Shown in pieces: positions 47,001 to 58,476 of a stretch of DNA of 64,000 bases; the first letter of the stretch is position 1; each line of letters opens with the position of its first letter. Source of the stretch: Parascedosporium putredinis (lineage: Eukaryota > Ascomycota > Sordariomycetes > Microascales > Microascaceae); assembly GCA_949357655.1 (NCBI GenBank), contig CASHTG010000012.1, forward strand, positions 2,666,001 to 2,730,000, given 5' to 3'. Under the pieces are notes generated by a model. That model saw nothing but the letters and a program-made list of their open reading frames with translations, was not told where the DNA came from and ran no database searches. The position numbers and the translations under genes are program-made.

Positions 47001-49370
47001 TCCATGGCTGACGGCGAAACCCTTCTTGCGGTTGGGTCGGACCATCGAGCACAACCGTGCACCAGCCAGTGCTGAATCCAATAATATACCGAACTGATCT
47101 TATGCCGTATTATGTGAGGTTCGGAAGGGGTGGGGTGAAGCCAACTGGTCCTCCATTCACATAGACCAAGGAGGAAAGGGGCAAAGGTGGAGGGCTCCCC
47201 TCTCTTCCCGGGGAGTGTGGATGCGATCCATGGAAGCACCCCGTGATCCAGGGATGGATGTTATTTTGGATTTTCTGATCAAGGTGATAATTCTCATTAT
47301 TCGGGGGTAATAGCTCAGCCCACTGCGAATAATACATGGATGCGGGCTTCATGGGAAACATCGAATCCAGTCGCACACGACAAGGGCCTGTCGCACGCTT
47401 GCAGCCAAACATTCGACCTTGTTTTTGTGCGCTGCGTCTTGCTCCAGTTCAAGCAGCTCCGTCCCCATCACAGGCGGAATCCGAATTAGGAAATGAGATG
47501 CTGTTGATATTCCAAGTAATCCTACAAGCGCCTCGTTCGGGTACACGACTGTGCCATCGTGCCCGAGGGCGGAATGTTGTAACACGGACACCAGCAGAAG
47601 GCCCTTCCATAAAAGTAAGGAAAGAGAAGGAGAAATAGCAAAAGGAAAAACCAAGCAGTTGAATCCCAGCCCAAGGGTTGGATCCCGCAAGAAACTTGGG
47701 ATACCGGAAAATTTTGGAAAAGAGGAAAAAAAAAAAAAAAGAAAGCATAGGGATAATCCACATTCTTCCTCTCCCCAAGGATTCGTTGGGAAGATGACGC
47801 CCACATCATTGTAGCCAACCCCCTCCCTGGTCTTCTTGTCTTTCCAGAAACTCTAGGCGAATAGAATGGCGTTGTCCTGTCTCGTTCAAATCTCCAATGT
47901 GAGCATGTGGGCTTGAGAAGTCGAGCGCCCGTTGCCTCCAACGCCGTGCCCCCTTGGATAGGTCTGATCTCGATGCGTGCACTACCCACCACCCCATCCT
48001 CTCTTCTCCTTTCGCCTTTTGAGTTCCCCCTTCTCATTCTGCGCGCATCCTCGTCATCACGCACGCGCCGTTCACTTACACACCACGTATTATCGTAATC
48101 ATTCTCCAAGGATGGAAATTAATCCAGGCTCAGAGCGGAGCAGGGCCCAAGAGCGCCTCGCCCCACCTTTCCGGCACAAAGTAAGCTTCTTCTTTCTCGT
48201 ATCCTATTCGTAAGGGGGCAGATGAAGCTTTCCCCTTTGCCTCTGACTGCTAGGGCTGCTGCCAGCCTCTCTCTCTCTCGCGCGTGCAACCACCCCTCCC
48301 TTTCCGCCGGCCGGCTTTCATACCCGCTAGTGGGCTGTAGACTGAAGAGGTCGTGACGAGAAAGAATCACCCGATATCTCCCAATCCTACCATCCCGTCT
48401 CTCTTTTGTTTTTCCCTCTCTTCCTTAGCTGTTACCCTTTGATGCCCGCTCCGGCTTTCCAATGAATAGCGCGGAAAACGGACATCCGGCGTATACATGA
48501 TCCGTCGCACGCTGAGTGTGGTGGCCGTGATGGACGGTCATGTTCCCGCCTCAACCCGCATACGAATTGAAAGGCTACACCCTCACGTTTCCTCTGCCTC
48601 GCTTGTCAAGACCAAGGCGTCCAGGCAAAGAGTGCCGAGCCCACGCTCGCTTCAGCTCACCCTTGGTCTTTGGCTGAGGCGTTGTACAGAGGAAGCGCCT
48701 TTGTTGACCTTGAATGTTGCCCTTTGTGTGGATTTGGCCTCATAGCCCTTCCCTTGCCTTTCATTCTTCTGCCGTTTCCGAGACTGGGCCATGATTATTA
48801 CAGCCAACGCCCAGTCAGGTCAAGGCAATGGATCCCCAGCATTCCATCCTTCACGCCCCCCCACCCCCCTTTTCCCTCTCTTGCCTCTTAGAGCTCTCTT
48901 TTCTTTTTGTTTTTGCTTCTAGCAGACGCCACACACACCCAGGTCTGTGCCAGAGTGTATCGTGGGCGGTGACCAGGGTCCACCCCCATGCACGAGATGT
49001 ACGGAGTACAGCTAGATCCAATGCCATGCCTGCCGTGATCATGCTAGGTGGGCCTCCTCGCGAGTCGTTGGAGATATCCCCAGATATAAGAGCAACGGGA
49101 GACCTCTCATCCCGGAGACTATCTTTTAGCATCCTTCTCGGCCACCAGATCTAGTCTGTTCGAGGGTCGAATCGGTACCCGTGTTGCGTTTGTGCTTGTT
49201 TCTTTTTCCTGCACTCTCCACTTTCGTTCACTTACACTCGTTTCCCGTTTTCTTTGTTCTCGTGAGGGAGCTTTATGATAGTTGAAGCTCCTCTATAATT
49301 TTTACTTGCTCGGTTGTCAGGTCCGAAGCTACTCCGCCGCCCATCTCCATATCTAGCAACATTGCCAGAG
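44032..49370. other. long gene-free stretch
   Basis: In 5.3 kb I find only short overlapping open frames and simple repeats, including a TTTTGTCC tract (46653-46705). No RNA gene or transposon feature was seen. The last part should be the promoter of the multicopper oxidase. Confidence 0.45.
46653..46705 (+). repeat. TTTTGTCC / TTTTCTCC tandem tract
   Basis: Four TTTTGTCC-like units pass into TTTTCTCC units. It is a pyrimidine-rich simple repeat in a gene-poor region. Confidence 0.85.
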
Positions 49371-51445
49371 ATGCGTGCCCCAAGCTTCTTCCTCTCCGGG
49401 GCTCTTGCCACCCTCGCCGCCGCTGCCACCGTCGAATACGACTGGGACATCACCTGGGTCACCGCCGCCCCAGATGGATTCTCTCGCCCCGTGATCGGCG
49501 TCAACAACCAGTGGCCTTGCCCGCAGATTCGCGCTACCAAGGGCGACACCATCCGAGTCAAGATGACCAACTCGCTCGGCAACCAGACTACGAGTCTGCA
49601 CTTCCACGGCATCAACCAAGTCAGCACAAACTTCATGGATGGCCCAAGTCTCGTCACCCAGTGCCCTGTCGCGCCCGGCGACACGTTTGTGTATGAGTTC
49701 TTGGTAGGTCTTGGCTCGCCTTCCAGTTTTCTTATTATTGGTCCTTTCCATACTAATGCCAGCTTCTTTATGGGTGATAGGCTGATGAGGCGGGCACATA
49801 TTGGTGTAAGTAGAACACGTTCGGTGGAATCTGTACGGCGAGGATTGCTCCAGCACGGATGCTAACCTGGTGGCCGACCGTTAGGGCACTCTCACAACAT
49901 GGGCCAGTACCCCGATGGGCTTCGCGGACCCATGATTATCGATGACCCGGAGGATCCGTACAAGGACGAGTATGATGAGGAGTACATCCTCACCATTTCC
50001 GACTGGTGAGTACCTTTTAGTCGGGAATACGAGCGAAGCATTGGTGGATTAAGGACTCTTGCCGCTAACAAGAAGCCGCCCAGGTACCATGAGCAATCTC
50101 TCTTCCTGGGACAGAACCTTTTGAATCCCAACAACACCATTGGCGCGCCGCCCGCTCCGAACAGCGTCCTCATCAACGACGGCCAAAACCTCGACTACCC
50201 GCTCGAGGTCGGCAAGAACTACCGATTCCGTATCATCAACATGGGCGCATCCGTGTCGGCCATGATCCACTTCGACTCGCACGACATGAACGTCATCATG
50301 AACGACGCCGCCTACCTTGAGAAAGAGATTGCCTACCAGCTCCGCGTGACTCCCGCCCAGCGATACGATGTCATCATCAAGGGCATCGAGCGCGACAACC
50401 GCAATTTCGGCGTCCTCGTCTCTCTCGACCGCAACAGGGACTATAGCACCGCGGCTAACCCCGTGTGGCCCCAGAACGCGACGGCGTGGCTCGTGATGGA
50501 TCCCGAGGGCGAGAGGAGGCCCGACGTCGTCGACGTCTGGAGACCCTTTGACGACTCTCACTTCAAGCCCCTCGACGGCAAGAATATTCTTCCTCCTCCG
50601 GACAAGACTCTCGTCTTCAACTTCCAGCCTTGCCGTGATAAGTACGGAATCAACAGGTACGTGCTCAGCTATTTGCCCCCCCACGCGTCTGCGTGCTAAC
50701 ATGGCTTGCGCCCTTCCAAGGCAATGCGTCAACGGATCGCCCTACGTCAACCCCAAGGTCCCGACCCTGTACACTGCCGCCACCACCGGAAACTTCAACA
50801 GCAACGAGACTGTCTATGGAGCGGTGCACCCCTTCATCGTCGAGTATGGCGACATTGTTGACATCGTAGTCAACAACCACGACGGCGGAATCCACCCATT
50901 CCATCTTCACGGCCATCATTTCCAGGTCTTGGCCCGGCACGCGACCGGCCGCGGTGACTGGCCCGGCGAGACGGATTCTTACAACCCGGTCCCGCCCCAG
51001 AGGGATACCGTGTCTGTGCACCCCCGATCGTACGCCGTTTTCAGGTTTCAGGCGCACAACCCCGGCGTATACCTGTTCCACTGCCACGTCGAGTGGCACG
51101 TCGAGATGGGATTGACTGCCACCATCATCGAGGCCCCAGACATGCTCAGGGATCTCAAGATCCCCAAGGACCACATCAAGGCTTGCAAGAAGGCGGGCAT
51201 TCCCACCAAGGGCAACGCCGGTGGCAACTACAAGAACCCCCTTGACACCTCCAATATCGACTACGAACCTCCTGCCGAATATACAGGGTAAGTGCTTGTT
51301 GAATCCTCATACGGCCCTCTATTCTTGCCGAGAACCAAAAAACGTGACGAATCGATGCTAACTGATGCCGTGAACCATTAGTGCCCAGTGGACCCCGACG
51401 CACCCCACGTGCAAGAGGCGGTCGCGAGTGATGAGGTCGCTGTAG
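49371..51445 (+). CDS. Fet3-like / laccase-like multicopper oxidase, predicted secreted
   Basis: 560 residues, six exons (49371-49703, 49781-49805, 49885-50005, 50084-50656, 50721-51287, 51382-51445), total 1,683 nt with no correction needed. A signal peptide is likely (APSFFLSGALATLAAAAT). All four copper motifs are intact: SLHFHGINQ, YWWHSHNMGQ (split by intron 2), HPFHLHGHHFQVL and HCHVEWHVEMGL. So both the type 1 and the trinuclear sites should form. The segment STNFMDGPSLVTQCPVAPGD is like Fet3-type ferroxidases. Fet3 normally has a C-terminal membrane anchor, but this protein ends shortly after the last copper site in a basic tail (CKRRSRVMRSL) without one, arguing for a soluble secreted enzyme. 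Such oxidases act in iron uptake or in pigment (melanin-type) polymerisation. A polyketide synthase starts 9.6 kb downstream. Confidence 0.93.
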
Positions 51446-54400
51446 TGGGCTTGGCTTCGTAGGGTGGGCTGGCCTTTTCTTTTTACCTATTTCTTTTTCA
51501 TTTTTTTGTCGTTGCGGTTTTGCGAGCATATCCATTGTTTTAATTCTCTTCTTCCTCGGGTCGTCCTCGAAGAGGGTATGTGGTTGTCAGATGGGTCACT
51601 CGCCGAGTCACCAGATTTAACAACGCTGACAATGGGCCCATTCATCAATGGCTTTCATGAGTCCTTTGTAAATGCCACAAAGGCACACATGGATTCATGT
51701 CCTTCGGAACCACCCCTGTCGTCGAAGGCGTGTAGCGTCGACGCTAGCTTGGGGGCATGGTCTTCGTTCAAGGCCATGCCTCTCTAGCTGGGCCCATTAT
51801 TCTTCTCTTCTTCCGAGGTCAGCACCCGAGTCTATATTATAATATCTTCATTTATTCTTTAACTGCCTTCTTTATCGCTGTTGTGGGTGCAGGAAGGGTG
51901 TGCCGAAGCAGTCGGCGGCGTGCCCGCTCCCCGTTCTCAACTTAGTCCCGTGAGACCGACTCATCGAGAGGCGAGTCGCGGTGTTGTTTCCGCTCTTTCC
52001 GCTCCTCCAGCGTTCGGGAGGTAGAACAGACTGACACATGATGGATCTCGTGCCTTTCGTATACACCTGAGGCTAGAAACACAGGAAAGGATCAGGAATA
52101 TCTATCTCCTTGTGGATGAATGGGGTAGGCAAAGGGTTCAGGTTCTGATTGATGGGCGTGTGAGTGCATGACGGGGGACAAAAGGGATGTTGGAGCCGGG
52201 ACGCGCTTCCCCTACTTTTGTTCCCTTCTTTACTTCTTGTTTCATCTAAGCGAGGGCGAACCTTTCCCCGGTGCAGTCAATCAGTCAAGCTTAGACTTCA
52301 ATGTGAAGCAACTGTTGCAGTCGCCTTAGATCACGAGAGAGACTAGAGTGGAAAGGGCGCGGACGTCGAGCACGGAGTGCTACCACGAGGAATGCATCGG
52401 CGGCAGTGGGCGTGTCTCGTCCCTGTCCGTCCCTACATGTAGCCCCTAAAGTGCCACATTTGAACCCAACTCGCATGCTTGATAGGGCAAAGTCTCGTAT
52501 TCCACATGGTTAACATGACCTATATAGAAGCTAAAAAGGGGAGCAAGAGTGATCAGGAAAGGAGGGAGAGACAGAGCCCACAAGAATGGGGTGGAATTAG
52601 GAGAAAAGGCGCAAGAGGGCAGATGGAGACGGGTAGGGAGCTGGAGAGGGCGTGAAGAGGAGAATTTCCAACGTATAGCGGCGATAGGTAGCGATAGAAG
52701 TGGGAGCGGTGAGTCGGCTAGTCTCAACTCTTGATAGTTTACCTACCTACCTTACAAGACGGGAGTAGGAAAGAGAAAAGAAAAGAAAGGCATCAGTAAG
52801 CAGAATGTAGATGACTGCTCACCTCCGGGCCCTTCTCCGGAAACGAGCCTCCGTGAACGAAGCACACCCTACGGAGTGGTCCGAGTTTGAGTTTGGGCAG
52901 TCAGCGAGAGACCAACTTCCCTTTTGCAGAATGGACCCGAATTTTGATGCCCCCGGTATAAGCAAGGCATGAAGTAGGTTAGATGCTCTCTCGGAAATGC
53001 CCCGAGTCTGCCCATATGGTATACAGGGGAAGGAAGACACCGGGGGCCACTTGCCCATGTCTTCTTTTTCGTCTGACCACACTTCCATTTCCCAAGATAA
53101 GACCTCGCACGCCCCCTCCCTCAAACAAGATTCATCCGGCGATATGTCGTATTCCGCTTAGGGAAGCTGCCACAGCTATAGTCGACCACGATGCAGAACC
53201 TCATGTGCATGGCCGGACTAGTTTCTCTCAGGAAGCCGTACAACCCGGCGGTGGCAGCCAAGACAGCCAAGACGGCGACACGCCTACCCAAGGACAAGAG
53301 TGGTCCAAAGGTGCAAGATCCACCGGGCCACAGAGTCACCTCTAGCGCTGGGCCGGAATGATACTCGGTAGGGCTGAGCTGCGTTGGGAACGCACGCCAC
53401 CTCGTACTTAGACCCAGCTTTTAGCGCGAGCGTGGGTCCGTGGGAACAAAAGGCAGCGAGCAAGAAAAAAGGGACACCAATCTGGGATACCCGAGTGGGT
53501 GCGGCTCTTTGTTTAGATCTGCAGCCACAACTGGAGCTAGGCCTGCGCCTGTGAGCTGATCACGGCCTGGGTATGTTGTTTTCCCTTGGAGATAAGCGCT
53601 GAGGGCAGAGAAAGCTGAGCCCGGTTGAGACGGGGAGATAGTGTTCGTACTCAGCCTCTCCGGGAGAAGTCCGAAAGATGCGGGGCCTTGCGCTCGCACA
53701 GAGGGAACGGGGCAACACGCTTGACCGGAAATGGGCGCCGAAGAGAGCAGGGGCAGGGTAGGGTAAGGCAGGGTAGGGCAAGCAAGAGGCCACGCTCGGA
53801 GCTTGGGCACAAAGGGGAGGGAAAAACAGAAACAGCTGGCTTGGTAAGGAGTGAGCCGCCTTACAAAGGTGGAAGAGGGCGCTTTGGGCTGACCCGAAGC
53901 CAATCAAAGGTGGTGGTGGGTATAGATCTATGATTGTTGCAAGCGCGGCGGGCGGGTTTGGGCCGCCGGGCTCGAAACTTTCCGAGCGCACATCAGCACA
54001 TCCCGCGGGAGGAGACCGGGCGGAGGGGACAAGGGAGGAACTTGAACCCTCCAAAAGGAGAGGTTGTTGTTTAATCTGGTTCTGGGGGTCATCACAAATC
54101 TACATGTACGACTCGAGTCTCTCTTTCCATCGCCCTCGACTTGACGCCGATAAAAGGTGGTTAGCGAGATGAACGAGGTGAACGAGATGGAAGCAGAGCG
54201 CATTACAAGGCGGCGCGCGGTGCAATACATGATGCGAGGGCGGGCGGCTCCACGCTCCTACGATTTGTGCCGTTGATACGATAGCCTCTCGGCCGCAGTG
54301 GGCGGGGCACAGGCGGATGCTATTCTATCATGAACACCCGGCCGCGAGAGAGGAACCTGTTCGGCGGCGAGTGTTATCACGTCTGACTCGGCCTGGAGGA

Positions 54401-55180
54401 TTTAGGAAGGGGAGAGGAGAAATTTGGGTGGGAAGGGTAAGAAACCCGGAAGGATCAGCGGCGGGAGTGAGGCACGTCACCGCCCACCCGGACTTCCGGA
54501 CCTCGGCGAGCCAGCAAACCGTGGATCCACTGGATGGGGGCCTGGCTGCAGGAGGACGAGGGAATACGATGCGCAGAGGCGGATGCAGAGGCAAAGTCAA
54601 GGGTGGTGGGACAGACGAGCTGTTTCCTCTCAAGCCCACACAGAGCCCCCATGGCAACCAAAGGGGAAAAAAATAAGAGAATGCACCAACTATCAAGCAG
54701 GGGCAGAAGGAGACCCATTTCCGTACTTCGGGGATTATCAATGAGGTGCAGGAGACCAACAAGATCCCTGAAAGGGCACGCTAATGCCTTGGATGACGAA
54801 AGTTAGACTGTCGACACAGCTATCTAAGACAGCGCACTGATGCGATCTGGATGTTTTTTTCTTTCTTTTTTCTTTTTCTCTCTTTTTCTCTCTCTGCTTT
54901 TCGGTTGGGAGGTTTCTTTTTATTGCTTCTCCCCTAATACCGATGCAGCTTATTCCCCCTTTTTCTACATTGAATGTTCGAAATTGTGTCATCGGAGGAT
55001 GTTTTGGGGAGGGAGAGAAAGGTCTGCATTTGCGCAGCTTCAATTCGTCAGCAGGTGAGATGTCGTACGGGTTTGACATGCCGACATGGGTGAACCGGCA
55101 ACCTGAGTTCCGATAGCAGTGGGATCATGAAAATGATCGAGGGAAGAAGCGAAGATAGACAAGGTCTGTGTGAGAGCAGC

Positions 55181-55204
55181 GTGGCTCCGTGGCTCCGTGG
55201 CTCC
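55181..55204 (+). repeat. three perfect GTGGCTCC units
   Basis: An eight-base unit is repeated three times without mismatch in a gene-free region. Confidence 0.9.
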
Positions 55205-56116
55205 GATCGAGGATATGTCCCCGAGACTGAAACATATGGTGAGTTCGATACCCACCGTAAGGGGCGTCGAGTGCGAGAGGGTCCGTCCCACTGACCTGTG
55301 AAGGAACTTATGGGCGGCGCGGGGGTTGCCGGCGATAACAATAACAACAATAGTAATTATAGTAACGGCAGAAAAGAACCTTAAGAATAGACAAGTGCTA
55401 TCGGATTGCTAATTTGTTGTGTCGTGTGGATGGAATGGATTCGTTGGATCGTCTCGGGCATTAGAGGATCTGAGGTATTGGTGGGGATCGCTAAAAGGTC
55501 GCAGCCAGGGAGCCACTAACCAAGTCACCGAAAGATTGTCCATGAAATGATCAAAGTGAGAAAACGGTAGATACTGCACATCGTATGGAGGAGCGTGCAA
55601 GAGAGTACGAGAGCGTGCGGGCGCAGGTGCATCTCCATTTCATCTCCGAGGAGCAGCAGACCAGCCTGCCCCGGCCTGGAAACGGGGGAAAGAAGATAAA
55701 AAGTAGGTTCAGAAGAGGCTGGTCCAATCTTGAAGAGAAAAAAAGAAAAGAAAAAAAAGCCAGGTGCTGTGAGTGCCTCCCCACGTGCGAGGTTGCCCCA
55801 TCACTCAAGACGTGACGAGCCGTCGACTACGACTACATGTAAAGGGTCTACATGGGGCAGAGGGCGTCAGAGTATGCAGTCATTGTGCCGGGAATCGTCA
55901 AGAGTCTGGAACCGCAGGGCGGCGCAACGAGAACAGAGGATAGAAGCAGAAAAGATCGAGAGAAAAAAACAAATTTGACACTGCACGAGCAAGGCTGGTT
56001 GATGAATGGAGAAGAGACACGCATAGGTAACCATGCCTTGGCGCAGACGCTCATCTGAAGATTCAAGCACGAGATGCTCGATAAATGAAAGAAGAAAATA
56101 AAAAGGGGTCCTGAAT

Positions 56117-56142
56117 CAGAGCTCATGAGCTCATGAGCTCTG
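56117..56142. repeat. 26-base perfect palindrome built from GAGCTCAT units
   Basis: The segment reads the same on both strands over 26 bases, with no spacer. It consists of overlapping GAGCTCAT repeats, so it is both a direct repeat and a palindrome and could form a cruciform or serve as a dimer-binding site. No gene is adjacent. Confidence 0.85.
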
Positions 56143-57882
56143 CTGTGCGGGACTGTTGGTCAAGAGTAAAGGGGCCTCTCCCGTTCCAAGCCGATTCAAA
56201 CAGTTTGAGAGTTTTGAGTCCGTCTTGTGTTCAATGTGCAATGTTGCTCCTGAGCTCTGCTCTCTACTTCCACCCCCATGATGATCTGGCATACGGTACC
56301 TTGGCGGACAGTACATACATCTAGGGATACATACGTCTATGGATCCATGGATACATCCACGATGTAATCTAGAAGAACTCACATTGACACGAGTGCTAGT
56401 GTCAATGGATCGTGCTGCAAGGGCGAGCGCGGTCTGCTATCTATGGGCCTTGGAACGATAGTAGGTCTCTCTCGTTGATATGCCGCTTCAAGGGGATGGC
56501 ATACACTAGTGATGGACCCATAGGATAGTGGATGGATCTATTAGATCCCTTCGGACAGTTGCTCGTCAGGTGCTGTCTGCGGAGGTGCGGTACGGTATAC
56601 TCACGTAGTGTGCCATGCAGTGCAGGCAAAAGGACCATATAATCATTTCATTGTGAACCGCCGCTGGTACTGAGTGGCCTTGCCCGTAGAACTGTTGGCA
56701 TCGATTGATCCTGTATGTAGAGGAGAGAAGACGACGGGGGCCACGTGAGTGCCAGGATGATCAATGGCTGGCATGTCCCGGGAAAGACTGGTCGTTGCTT
56801 ACATCTCGTCTCCGACGCACTTAGAGGTCCTAATTGAATGCTCGGAGCAAGCGTTGGGCCGACCTGACCTACGTCAGCTCAGCCCGGCCGGTCCAGCTCA
56901 GGAGCTGAGAGCCAGCCTGTGTTACGCTGCAATCCACTGATTTGCGTGAGGTACCAGCAGTAGCACCGCATCGCACTGAGGGGCTGACACCACGGATCCA
57001 AGGCGGGTGTATGTCGGCTAGCCTCAACAGTGCCGACAGTGCCGACAGTAGCCCGCAGCCTATTTTAGCTTGCAAGGAATGGGACGGAGCACCTAGGTTT
57101 TAAGGTTCAAAGAGCACTTGGGGCCCCTCAGTTGCTAACAACTGTTGCTGGCGGTTCACGAGCCTGGCAGCGAATGGGCGCGTGTCACGTCACGGTGGGG
57201 CCCTGGACGAGCTCCAGTCTTGCCAGAGCTCAGCCCGGACAAGACTTCTTCATCAAACACTCCTCCTGCCTAGTAATACTTGGTCTCTTTTTTTTTCTTT
57301 CTTTTTCCTTCTTCTCGCCTTTTCCCCCTTCCTTTGCCCGCCCGTTGCATCTCGGACACGCCCCCTTGGCACCATTCCTCTAATCGCTTTGCTCTGTCTC
57401 CACCTGGGGGCAATCTTAAAATCGGCAATCACCGTGCTAATCTTGTCCCTGGAAATTCTCCGCCACGCCGTCGTCTCCTGTCTCACAACGTCGCACTTTA
57501 ATCCCATCTGTGGGTGAGAACTGGTCTCAGCCCGTGGGCATGGCTTTGCCTACCCCATTGTGCTTTGGACTCCGGATCCCTGCCCTACTCTCACGCGAGC
57601 CCGGTTGATCCCTCTCCGAGAAGTGCGAAATCTTGTACCCCGTCTATCCTCTGTGTGCCCAAGTTGGCCCTTGGACTCGAGTCAAAACGAAAAGTTTGGC
57701 CTCGACAGTTGAGTGGTTGTCACTCCGCAATTGGAGATGCCCACCCCTCTAAGACGAAGGGCGAGGGAAAGTTTCCGGAGACCCTCCCCGCCCCCTCATC
57801 TGGTTATAGCCACACGGCTATTGCTCGCTTGATGTGGCGATGTACTAGTCAACGAATGCAGCTCCTGGCATCGACAGGGGCC

Positions 57883-57918
57883 AGAGAGAGAGAGAGAGAG
57901 TGTGTGTGGTGGTGGTGG
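57883..57918 (+). repeat. (AG)n followed by (TG)n/(GGT)n microsatellite
   Basis: Nine AG dinucleotides run directly into TG and GGT units. It is a simple sequence repeat. Confidence 0.9.
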
Positions 57919-58453
57919 AGGCTTCAACATAACCCCCATCTCCGATACCAGTGCCACATGTAGTGACGCAACTACCGCCTCGCCCACTAGACCGCTTATA
58001 AAGTCTTCGGAGAGCACATGTCTGCGGTCAGCATCTCCACGCCCATGTACCTCCATGGCGCCCAAGCCTTTGTGTGGGTGGTGCGGGCCGCAGCACGTTC
58101 GGTACTGGTGATGAAGGATGTCTTGCTACATGGCCAGGACGCGATGGCGTCGTTGACGATCTGGTCTAATTAGATGTGAAACGGAGAGACTTTCTACCAA
58201 GGACTGAATCACTTAGAACGGCCCCCTTCAGCCCGGTGCCCTAGTGCCCACCATCCGACGCTACCCTGGTGACCGACTACGAGCGCACTTGAGACCTATC
58301 TGGAATGCCCGCTTGCTTGGAAGCATACACGAAGCATACTATTAACGGCGTTCAGGAGCCCTATCATTAGCCTAGTAGACATGTCTTTCCAGGGCCGCTA
58401 TTGAGACGAGACCCTTAGTGAGCTCGCGGGTGTGCGGTTAACGCCGAGATATC

Positions 58454-58476
58454 GCTTCGAATTGCGCAAGGAAAAC
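58454..58476 (+). repeat. short dispersed repeat fragment, partner of 13-35
   Basis: Twenty-two of 23 bases match the segment at 13-35 in the same orientation. The shared core is CGCAAGGAAAACAG. The flanks do not obviously match, so this may be the remnant of an old dispersed element. Confidence 0.5.

Noticed and set aside
47522..48109. 195-codon minus-strand frame
   Set aside because: It contains homopolymer-derived Phe and Leu runs, no domain, and other frames of similar length overlap it. I see no support for a gene.
53421..54054. Two overlapping minus-strand frames of about 160 codons
   Set aside because: They overlap each other in different frames and have no recognisable features or splice-consistent extension.
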